A DNA stretch of 64,000 nt from Trichomonas vaginalis G3 (taxonomy: Eukaryota; Parabasalia; Trichomonadida; Trichomonadidae): positions 14,768,392 through 14,832,391 of the forward strand of contig NC_067203.1 of the NCBI RefSeq assembly GCF_026262505.1, in the 5' to 3' direction. Shown piece by piece: positions 26,619-35,302 of this stretch. The translations under genes and the position numbers were made by a program. Position 1 is the stretch's first letter. Every line of letters starts with the position of its first letter. The notes under the pieces were generated by a model, which was not told where the DNA came from, did not search any database, and was given only the letters and a program-made list of their open reading frames with translations.

Positions 26619-27668
26619 CAAAGATTATCAAACGATCCTTACACTTCTTTGGAAGCATTTTTGAATAATTTACAGGAAGAGTGCCCAGATGATCTCGTTC
26701 AATTTGATTACAATGAAGATTTTTCCGAGTTTACAATCATATATGCACCTTTTGCTGCAAAAGAATTGGTGCATAGCATTGATAACCCTCTCCACGTCGA
26801 TTCCACTCATTCTTTAATTAAAGGAAAGATCCAATTGTTTGCAGTAACAATGAAAACAAGTCAAAACACAATTTTCCCCTTTTGCTATTTTTTAGTGAAC
26901 CCTCAGACATCTGAAAAAATTCAAGAATGTTTGGTGAAATTCTGTGAGTTTGCGCACCTGGATCCACAGCATTGGAGCGCTGACTGTGCGCTAAACATTG
27001 CTCGCGCAATTGAGGACGGATTTCCTCTTGCGCAGCTCAGTTGGTGCGCTGTGCATGTTTTACGCGCATGTGCAAAAGTTGGAAGCTATTTTGACAATCC
27101 ACAGAATTTTGAGAACTTCTATTTAGCAATGGACTTTTTGACATTACGTGCAGATGCAACGAATGCAGAAAAGCTGGCTGAAGAGTCTGATGAAACATAT
27201 GAGTTCTTGACAACAATGTTAGAAGAAGAAGAACCGCGCGCTTTGAAGTATTTCGATAAACAATGGAGAAGAACCAAAGAACATTGGATGATGTTATATC
27301 GTGGAGAAGGTGATTCTACGAATAACATTGCGGAATCACACTTTCATCAATTAAAGCAAACATTTTTCTTGTGTAAGAAAAATGAGCGCATTGATGACAT
27401 CGCCATAACTCTCATCACTGTTGTGATTCCAAATGCGATTATTAAGGTTCAAGTCGCTAATGTTTTGAATGAAGAAAGAGCAGTAAGAATTCTTACAAGG
27501 GCAGGTAATCAGATTGTTGAGCAAAGAGCTTCAAAACACGATGAATGTTTGAAATTAATTCAACACATTTTGGAAATTGTCGAAAGCCGAAGGATTGAAC
27601 CTAATGTCCTTATTCCATCTTTGAAGGCAATATTAAATTTGGCACAAAGAAGTTTAAAGGAAGAGTAA
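26619..27668 (+). pseudogene. MULE transposase, 3' part with DDE core
   Basis: 349 residues continuing the frame of 776-1195. The MULE catalytic pattern is present: HVDSTHSLIKG (first D), HWSADCALNIARAI (second D), LSWCAVHVLRA (the CxxH motif) and STNNIAESHFHQLKQ (the E). The core looks intact, with no stop in this part; the only visible lesion of the gene is the Polinton insertion. It therefore was a full-length transposase gene until recently. MULE TIRs were not identified on either side. Confidence 0.85.
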
Positions 27669-27878
27669 GCAAGATTAGATAATTTGGACTTTTTTTAAAA
27701 TTAATGAATAAACAGTATATTTTTGAAGTGTAAGCTTATTTACCTGAAGCTATATTACTTAATATAATATTCAAAGTATTATTGCTATTTATTGGAGAAC
27801 AAATTTATGTAATTTTCACATGAAAATTGATAAATTTGTATTTCCTTATGATAATCAATTTTTGTATTTGTAGAGAGT
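27669..27878 (+). other. AT-rich 3' flank of the MULE gene
   Basis: About 210 bases between the MULE stop and the minisatellite. No gene or clear terminal inverted repeat is seen. AATAAACAGTATATTTTTG lies shortly after the stop. Confidence 0.4.
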
Positions 27879-28765
27879 CTCCGTGCATGATATCAAGACT
27901 TGGCTATAAGTCTTTATCCATTTTTGAAAATTGTATTGTAAATTGTAAGAATTTCTGAATACTACTACTATAAAATATAATTGCTTATCTATGTATATTC
28001 TCCCTGCATGATATCAAGACTTGGCTATTAGTCTTTATCCATTTTTGAAAATTGTATTGTAAATTGTAAGAATTTCTGAATACTACTACTATAAAATATA
28101 ATTGCTTATCTATGTATATTCTCCCTGCATGATATCAAGACTTGGCTATTAGTCTTTATCCATTTTTGAAAATTGTATTGTAAATTGTAAGAATTTCTGA
28201 ATACTACTACTATAAAATATAATTGCTTATCTATGTATATTCTCCCTGCATGATATCAAGACTTGGCTATTAGTCTTTATCCATTTTTGAAAATTGTATT
28301 GTAAATTGTAAGAATTTCTGAATACTACTACTATAAAATATAATTGCTTATCTATGTATATTCTCCCTGCATGATATCAAGACTTGGCTATTAGTCTTTA
28401 TCCATTTTTGAAAATTGTATTGTAAATTGTAAGAATTTCTGAATACTACTACTATAAAATATAATTGCTTATCTATGTATATTCTCCCTGCATGATATCA
28501 AGACTTGGCTATTAGTCTTTATCCATTTTTGAAAATTGTATTGTAAATTGTAAGAATTTCTGAATACTACTACTATAAAATATAATTGCTTATCTATGTA
28601 TATTCTCCCTGCATGATATCAAGACTTGGCTATAAGTCTTTATCCATTTTTGAAAATTGTATTGTAAATTGTAAGAATTTCTGAATACTACTACTATAAA
28701 ATATAATTGCTTATCTATGTATATTCTCCCTGCATGATATCAAGACTTGGCTATAAGTCTCTATT
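27879..28765 (+). repeat. 121-bp minisatellite, about 7.3 copies
   Basis: TCCCTGCATGATATCAAG recurs at 28001, 28122, 28243, 28364, 28485, 28606 and 28727, with a variant first unit at 27879. The units are almost identical and differ mainly at one base (CTATAAGTCT versus CTATTAGTCT). Each carries an inverted repeat AAGACTT...AAGTCTT. The unit is too long, and lacks the variable spacers, for a CRISPR array. It sits between the MULE remains and the L3 gene. Confidence 0.95.
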
Positions 28766-29061
28766 CATTATGAGTATGACCCCATTTTTTTTACAAAAAG
28801 TGCCGAATTGCAACTTTGTCCCAATCTCTCTATCCTTTCTAGATGATATATATCTGGTGATGATGGATAAAATCAGTTCAGCTTGTGAAGAATCAGCTTC
28901 TAGTTCTAAAAATTAATCTTTCATGAATCAATTTTATTATGAATATCGATTTGTCTAAGCGATTATTTAAAATCACATAAAATATGTTTTAAATCAATTA
29001 GAAACAAGAAAAATGGTTCAGTTTGTGTTTTTGAAAAAAAGTGACTCGACCTTTTCTTGCA
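28766..29061 (+). promoter_or_regulatory. 5' flank of the ribosomal protein L3 gene
   Basis: Mostly A/T-rich; no gene supported. The L3 promoter must lie here or overlap the minisatellite end. No perfect TCAYW initiator is seen close to the ATG; GGTTCAGTTTG near 29015 is the nearest similar motif. Confidence 0.35.
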
Positions 29062-30309
29062 ATGTCTCATCGTAAGTTCAATGCACCACGCCGTGGTTCC
29101 CTCGGTTTCCTCCCACGTGGCCGTTCCCATGCCGTCCGTGGCCGCGTACGCTCATGGCCAAAGGATGATGCTTCCCAGAAGCCACATCTTTGCGCTTTCA
29201 TCGGCTACAAGGCTGGTATGACACACGTTCTCCGTGATGTTGTCCGTCCAAACTCCCGCCTTCACAAGAAAGAGGCTTGCGAGCCAGTCACAATCCTCGA
29301 GACACCACCAATGTTCGTTGTTGGTATCATCGGCTACAAGCCAACAGTTGAGGGCCTCAAGCCAGTCACAACAGTCTGGGCTTCCTACGTCAACGAAGAA
29401 GTCAAGCGTAACTACTACAAGAACTGGTACCAGTCCAAGGCTCGCAAGGCTTTCTCCTGCCTCTCCAACGGCAAGGCTGCTGAGAAGCGCGAGAAGCAAC
29501 TCGAAGAACTCCAGAAGGAGGCTACAGTCATCCGTGTCATCGCTCACACACAGTCCGCCAAGACAACAACACGCGGTGTTGATGCCAACGAGCAAGGCGC
29601 CAAGAAGGTCCTCAAGGGCAACCACCTTGGCCAGAAGAAGGCTCACATGATCGAAATCCAGATCAACGGTGGCGATGTTGCTGCTAAGCTTAACTACGCC
29701 AAGTCCATCCTCGAAAAGGAGATCAAGGTCGCCGATGTCTTCACAGAGGGCGAACAGATCGACACAATCGGTGTTGGCAAAGGTTTCGGTTGGGAAGGTG
29801 TTATCCACCGTTACGGCACAAAGCGTCTTCAGAAGAAGACCCACCGTGGCCGCAGGAAAGTTGCTTGCATCGGCCCATGGAACCCAGCTCGTGTTCTTTG
29901 GTCAGTCGCTCGTTACGGCCAGCGCGGTTGCCACCACCGTACAGAGATGAACAAGCGCATCTACAGAATCGGTGCTGCCGAAGTTGAGGGCAAGATCAAC
30001 GAGGGTGGTTCTACATCCTTCGATCTTACAAAGAAGTCAATCAACCCAATGGGTGGCTTCCCCCACTACGGCCTTGTCAAGGATGACTTCCTCATGATCA
30101 AGGGCTCCGTTGTCGGCACAGTCAAGCGCGCCATCACACTCCGCAAGACAATCAACATCAACACACGCCGTATCGCTACAGAAGAGATCAACCTCAAGTG
30201 GATCGATACAGCTTCCAAGTTCGGACACGGCCGCTTCCAGACAAAGGAAGAACGCTCCAAGTTCCTCGGCAAGCTGAAGATCTCCAAGAAGAACGAGACA
30301 CAGCAGTAA
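29062..30309 (+). CDS. RPL3: 60S ribosomal protein L3 (uL3)
   Basis: 415 residues from ATG 29062 (MSHRKFNAPRRGSLGFLPR). The start is fixed by the universal uL3 N-terminus; a GTG at 29041 is not needed. Typical uL3 motifs are visible, such as FIGYKAGMTHVLRDV, GKGFGWEGVIHR and the basic C-terminus. uL3 sits near the peptidyl-transferase centre and is essential for 60S assembly. Codon use is strongly biased to C/G-ending codons, unlike its neighbours, as expected for a very highly expressed gene. The stop runs into TAAA. No introns. Confidence 0.98.
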   Translation: MSHRKFNAPRRGSLGFLPRGRSHAVRGRVRSWPKDDASQKPHLCAFIGYKAGMTHVLRDVVRPNSRLHKKEACEPVTILETPPMFVVGIIGYKPTVEGLKPVTTVWASYVNEEVKRNYYKNWYQSKARKAFSCLSNGKAAEKREKQLEELQKEATVIRVIAHTQSAKTTTRGVDANEQGAKKVLKGNHLGQKKAHMIEIQINGGDVAAKLNYAKSILEKEIKVADVFTEGEQIDTIGVGKGFGWEGVIHRYGTKRLQKKTHRGRRKVACIGPWNPARVLWSVARYGQRGCHHRTEMNKRIYRIGAAEVEGKINEGGSTSFDLTKKSINPMGGFPHYGLVKDDFLMIKGSVVGTVKRAITLRKTININTRRIATEEINLKWIDTASKFGHGRFQTKEERSKFLGKLKISKKNETQQ

Positions 30310-30485
30310 ATCCTCTTATAGCGCAGACTAAAATTTGCTTTATTATACAAATACAAAAATTTTTCTTTATAAAATAATTTTTTTTTGCATTTTAACCTTA
30401 TAAGCATTGCTTTGCTTAATTTTAAAATGTTTTTATTATTTTGTTTTGTTTTTGGATGTCCAATTTTTATTTTTTTAGAAAACAA

Positions 30486-33400
30486 ATGATTAGATTGTAC
30501 CATTCAGTTATTCAACCTCCACAACATGTCAAATGTTGCACCGTTGGTAAATTTACTGGTACATCTAACCCTGATTATGACGAAATTGCTGTTAGTTTAG
30601 GAACTTATATTTCAATTTACGCCCAAATACAAATGGAGCAAGATATTATGAAGCAAATCGTTAATGAACCAATGTATTCTCATATTTACAATCTTGCAAC
30701 ACTTTCTCTCCCTAAATCAGAAAAAGATTATTTGGTTGTTATGTCAGATGCGGCTAATATTGTTATATTCGATTTACATGGATGCAAGTTCAATGCAATT
30801 GTATCATTACCATATGGAAGAACTGGTTTAAGAAGAATGGAACCAGGTTATTACTTAGCAGTATCGCCTTGCGGCCGTGCTATACTTGCATCTGCTATTG
30901 AAAAGTTCAAATTAGCATGGACAGTTACAAAGAACAACGAAAATTTGCCTACAGTTTCAGCACCACTTGAAAATTCACGTAATAAAACGTTTGTTTACAG
31001 CACTGTTGCCTTAGATGTCGGCTATGAAGTTCCTAAATTCGCTTGTATCGAAGTTCACTTCAAACAACCACAAGATGAACCAGAAAGAACATTTAACCCT
31101 AAAACAGAACCGAAATACCTTACATTCTATCAATTAGATACAAACATCAACTTCTTAGTCCGCTGTGGCAAGAAAGATGATGAAATTCCTTTACCTCCAA
31201 CTTCATCTCTTTTAGTTTCAGTTCCAGGACCTTTATTTGACTATCCAGGTGGTGTTTTAGTCTGTTCCACCGGCCACTTGCAGTATTTCGACAACAACGG
31301 ACAACTAAAAGACGAATGTGATTTACCTCAACGAGAAAACGAAGAAAACTCTATAATTATTACATCAGCAGTCTTTTGCAGTAGCAATGGCTGGCTTATT
31401 CTCTTACAAAACCAATTTGGTGATCTTTTATTCACAAAAATCCAGAAACAATGTAAAATTCAGATCCAATACTTCGATACTGTCCAAATTGCGACTTCTT
31501 TGACCATTACGAACCAAGGTACTCTTTGTGTCTTCGGAGAAGAATACTCCAACTCCTTCTATTACATCACAGAAAGTTGTGAAGACGTCGAAGAAGGTTT
31601 TGTTGAAAAAACATTTTCTCCAAATACAGAAAACACAAAAATTGAGTATTTCGAAGGTCACGAGATCAAGAACAGACTGACGAAACTGATCACTGCTCCT
31701 TCATTTAGAGGCAGCCAACTTGGAGACATCATTTCTATCCATGGATCATTCAATAAATCATCACTAAAAATAACAAGAAAAGGAATGCCAACAAAAGTTT
31801 TGAAGCCAATAGAAATCGGTGGCGGATGCACATTTGTTAAAGCTGTTAAGAAAGATCCACTCAATGAATATGATACATTCATTTTCGTGTCAAATGAATC
31901 AACAACAAGAATATTCGAGTTCTTTGAGGAAACAAGAGAATTAAAAGATTCAAAAGAGTCACTTTTTGTAACCGATAAAAAGACGATAGATGTATTTTTC
32001 CTTCCTGCATTCAACAACACGAGTTCCCTTGCTCAGATCACGACGGAAGGAATGCGAATCATCAATGATAAAGAGAAACACGACTGGAAAAGAGATGAAT
32101 CATCAAAAATTATATGTGTAACCGCAAATCCCTCTCAAATTGCTATCGTTTATGATGACAACCAGATTGTCCTTTTCGAGACAGATGAAACAAGCCTACC
32201 AAAGGAAGTATCTTCAAATAAGGTTATGGAAATAGCCGGCCAAATAACTTCTATCGCTTTGCCACAACCGCAAACAGGTGTCAGATATGTTGAGTGGTTA
32301 GCGGTTAGTGCGGTTAATGACGGTTTGTCAATTGTTTACATTGTAAACATTTCAAAAACGACAGAAATGTGGTCGGTTAGTTCCAGACAAATTTTAGACA
32401 AAACGGTTATTTCTATGATGTTTCTTTTTGTTCCAGGAATTGGAAATATTTTGCATATAGGACATAACGAAGGTTTGTTGACAAGAACTAACCTGGATGA
32501 TTCAAATGGAAGCCTTGATAACGCAACACTTAAATTCCTTGGTAATGCACCTGTTACGTTTTCAAGATGTGAAGTGAAAAACCAAAACAGTATTTTGATA
32601 AATTGTGCATCACCATGGTATACGAAAGGATTAAGTTTAGTACAGTTATCAAGTAGTCCTTTTGTTTCTTGCTGCCAATATAAAGCACCTTTCTTTATTG
32701 ACGACAGTTTTATCGGTTTGACAACAAACAACATGGTTTTGTTTTACACACCTGATAAGAACATTTTGATTGATACACAAACATTGGATTTGGACATGAC
32801 TCCAAGACAAATTGTTCATATTCCGAACACAAAATTTGTTTGTGTTTTGATGTCTGATTTAATTAAAGGAAAATGGAAATCACAAGCGAAACTTGTGAAT
32901 TATGATGAATTAATATCATCTGAACCACTCCAATTAGATGATAATTTGTTAGTTTCCGCAGCTTGTTACTTGGAAAATTACAATTTAGTTGCTGTTTGCG
33001 TAGCAAAGAATTTGTCATTTTTCCCAAAGAGATGCGATGGCGGCCAAGTTTTGCTTCTTGATATCGGAAGTGGAATTCCTAAAGTTGTTCAATCTACTGA
33101 CTTCGATGATATCCCTCAAGCGATTGCTCCATTTGGAGAATACGTTATACTTGGAGTTCAAGAAACATTGATGGTTTTGAAGGTTGGCAGAACAAAACTC
33201 CTCAAGAAATGTTGTTCCAAAGCTTTCCCACATTGTATAAATTACTTAAAAGCATTTGGAACAAGAATTATTGCTGGAGATGCAATGGAATCATTCCATT
33301 TCGTGAAATTCGACAAAGAAGAAGATATTTTGTCAATTTTCGCAGATGACATGGTTCCAAGACATCCTTTATCAGCAATTGGCTTGGATAGAAGCACTGT

Positions 33401-33914
33401 TTGTTGCGGGGACAAGTTTGGATCGTTTTGCATATTGAGATTGCCTCCTGATATTAATGATGACGCAGAAATCGATCCTTCTGATGTTGGCCACGCATTT
33501 GAAAACGAAAAATTCCCAGGAGCAAAGAACAAAGTTGAATTATCAAATATGTATCACATTGGTTCGCCAATTACAGGTTTATGTCTCTCACAGGGTGACT
33601 TTGAAAATACATCAATTGTTTATGGAACTGTTGATGGAGAAATCGGATTGTTCATCCCTCTAAAGACTGATACAGATGCAAGATTGTTTAGATTGTTGGA
33701 AGATGAAATGAAGAAGTTAATTAAGAGTCCTGTTGGAAGATTTATTGAACAATTCAGATCTTATTATACTCCTTTGAAATGTGTGAATGATTCTAATTTA
33801 TTGCTATCTTATATTGATTTGCCAACTAATTTGCAGAAAGAAATTGCAGAGAAATTAAAAGTCAAACCATTTGATCTTTCTAGACTATTGGCAAAGGTTG
33901 ATTCATCTATTTAA
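30486..33914 (+). CDS. SF3B3: splicing factor 3b subunit 3 (SF3b130/Rse1-like)
   Basis: 1142 residues from ATG 30486 (MIRLYHSVIQPPQH); 15 extra residues from a non-conserved upstream start are unlikely. It belongs to the CPSF160/DDB1/SF3b130 beta-propeller family. The phrases GRTGLRRMEPGYYLAVSPCG and ILASAIEKFKLAW match SF3b3 better than DDB1 or CPSF160. The C-terminal third (GDKFGSFCILRLP, GSPITGLCLSQGDFE, VYGTVDGEIGLFIPL) is the conserved propeller end. It is a core part of the U2 snRNP branch-site complex, notable in an intron-poor genome. No break seen. Confidence 0.9.
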   Translation: MIRLYHSVIQPPQHVKCCTVGKFTGTSNPDYDEIAVSLGTYISIYAQIQMEQDIMKQIVNEPMYSHIYNLATLSLPKSEKDYLVVMSDAANIVIFDLHGCKFNAIVSLPYGRTGLRRMEPGYYLAVSPCGRAILASAIEKFKLAWTVTKNNENLPTVSAPLENSRNKTFVYSTVALDVGYEVPKFACIEVHFKQPQDEPERTFNPKTEPKYLTFYQLDTNINFLVRCGKKDDEIPLPPTSSLLVSVPGPLFDYPGGVLVCSTGHLQYFDNNGQLKDECDLPQRENEENSIIITSAVFCSSNGWLILLQNQFGDLLFTKIQKQCKIQIQYFDTVQIATSLTITNQGTLCVFGEEYSNSFYYITESCEDVEEGFVEKTFSPNTENTKIEYFEGHEIKNRLTKLITAPSFRGSQLGDIISIHGSFNKSSLKITRKGMPTKVLKPIEIGGGCTFVKAVKKDPLNEYDTFIFVSNESTTRIFEFFEETRELKDSKESLFVTDKKTIDVFFLPAFNNTSSLAQITTEGMRIINDKEKHDWKRDESSKIICVTANPSQIAIVYDDNQIVLFETDETSLPKEVSSNKVMEIAGQITSIALPQPQTGVRYVEWLAVSAVNDGLSIVYIVNISKTTEMWSVSSRQILDKTVISMMFLFVPGIGNILHIGHNEGLLTRTNLDDSNGSLDNATLKFLGNAPVTFSRCEVKNQNSILINCASPWYTKGLSLVQLSSSPFVSCCQYKAPFFIDDSFIGLTTNNMVLFYTPDKNILIDTQTLDLDMTPRQIVHIPNTKFVCVLMSDLIKGKWKSQAKLVNYDELISSEPLQLDDNLLVSAACYLENYNLVAVCVAKNLSFFPKRCDGGQVLLLDIGSGIPKVVQSTDFDDIPQAIAPFGEYVILGVQETLMVLKVGRTKLLKKCCSKAFPHCINYLKAFGTRIIAGDAMESFHFVKFDKEEDILSIFADDMVPRHPLSAIGLDRSTVCCGDKFGSFCILRLPPDINDDAEIDPSDVGHAFENEKFPGAKNKVELSNMYHIGSPITGLCLSQGDFENTSIVYGTVDGEIGLFIPLKTDTDARLFRLLEDEMKKLIKSPVGRFIEQFRSYYTPLKCVNDSNLLLSYIDLPTNLQKEIAEKLKVKPFDLSRLLAKVDSSI

Positions 33915-34233
33915 TTTATATCTTTTGTTATTTTTCTAAATACATATACTTATTGTTTAAATATTAGATTGCAACCATTATATCTCACAACAAAGAATTC
34001 CATTTGTATTCGCAAGAGAATTCAATTTCAAGATGACCATTATTTGCAGTATTAAAGAGTAGATTTTGCTTCTATGTTAGCTCCAAGTTCATTTCAAAGG
34101 GGAATCTATTTTATACACAAGTAAAAAAGACCTTCAAAGTTTATTGATTTTTTCTAAAGTTGATTTTTTCAAAGCTCATTCAAAATTTTTGTCAATTTTT
34201 TTTTAAAAAAGTAAGAACAAAAATTCGTGCTGA
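33915..34233 (+). other. AT-rich spacer, no gene seen
   Basis: 319 bases after the SF3b3 stop. No reading frame or repeat is supported. Confidence 0.5.
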
Positions 34234-34866
34234 ATAGACTTCACTACATTCAAGAAGGGAAGATATGAATATGGGTTTATTGATAATGAACTCTACCTTA
34301 AAGTATTTTATCAAGACATTCAACTTGGTGGGTATTTTAAACAGAAAAACGAAGCGAGGTGGAGTAACGAGAAATACAAATACTCAATTCTCACAGAAAT
34401 CGACAACAAGTATCGTAACACCGATGGTCTTTTCCAATTTTCGATTGTGTATCCAGAGTTACGACTTTTCAACGTTTGGAAGCAGAAAAACAATCCATTA
34501 AACGAGCCCAAAATAGTTAAAAGCGATTACAAACCTTACAACGTAACAGGCTATCAATACGTAAAAGTTCTTGCGGATCGAAAGCATGAACATTGTGTTT
34601 GGGGCGGTCTTTGCTTAAGTCTTGCTGACGCTCTTATTGACGGGTGCCAAGGATATGATAACTTTTACTTTGCTATTGGTTACACCAAACAGTTATGGGA
34701 AGATAATAAAGTTACGATACCATCTAACGGAACTGGCGTAAATGTTGTAAGTTTGTGGGTTAAGGTTAACAAGAATATTATACAAGAACCATGTACTACT
34801 AGCTTTCACCTTTTAATTCAATATTTTCAAATATTATCTTTCATTTCTATTCTCTTGTCTGAATGA
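34234..34866 (+). pseudogene. fragment of a Trichomonas-type protein family
   Basis: An open frame without an ATG runs from about 34234 to the stop at 34864-34866. It contains GGYFKQKNEARWSNEKY, YPELRLFNVWKQKNNPLNE and CVWGGLCLSLADALIDGC, which look like a lectin- or discoidin-like beta domain seen repeatedly in T. vaginalis proteins; the family name is not certain. The first half of the protein and the start codon are missing, with a stop just upstream at about 34231, so this is most likely a truncated copy. Confidence 0.55.
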
Positions 34867-35302
34867 TTAATAAACACTTAGCCCTCTAATTCGATCTTTA
34901 AAATTTTGAACAAATTTCCGCAAAATCATACAATTAAAAGCTTTATCTAAGCTTAATTTAGACAAATACTGAAACCTATATGAGTTCAAATATGAATATT
35001 ATATGTTTTTAATTGAATTAAAGAAGAGAGAGAGATCTATTATTCATATCAAGCAAATATATGTCTTTTTAGAATTTGAAGAGAGTATATTAAAATCATA
35101 AAGGTGTAGATGGCAGATGCATTCTTGTGAGTTCTAGATATTGCTTCCAAAGTAGATCCCGAGATTCTAGGGAAAAAAAATTGAAAAGATGATATCAACT
35201 ACTATGTCAACTAAATCATGTTTAAATTTTAAATCTCTATAAAAGATTTTGGGCACTCCTGTCAAAACCGCTAAAAATTAATAACTTTACAAAATTTAAT
35301 TT
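34867..35302 (+). other. AT-rich intergenic region
   Basis: 436 bases with no gene seen. A 15-base match (TGTCAAAACCGCTAA, at 35260) to the Polinton TIR is present but isolated, so it is probably chance. Confidence 0.4.

Noticed and set aside
27879-28765. Possible CRISPR array
   Set aside because: The whole 121-bp unit repeats with no variable spacers, and this is a eukaryotic context. It is a minisatellite.
29152-29844. Long minus-strand frame opposite ribosomal protein L3
   Set aside because: It mirrors the strong codon bias of the L3 gene and matches no protein style; a shadow frame.
35260-35274. 15-base match to the Polinton TIR (TGTCAAAACCGCTAA)
   Set aside because: No further similarity on either side, so it is most likely chance.
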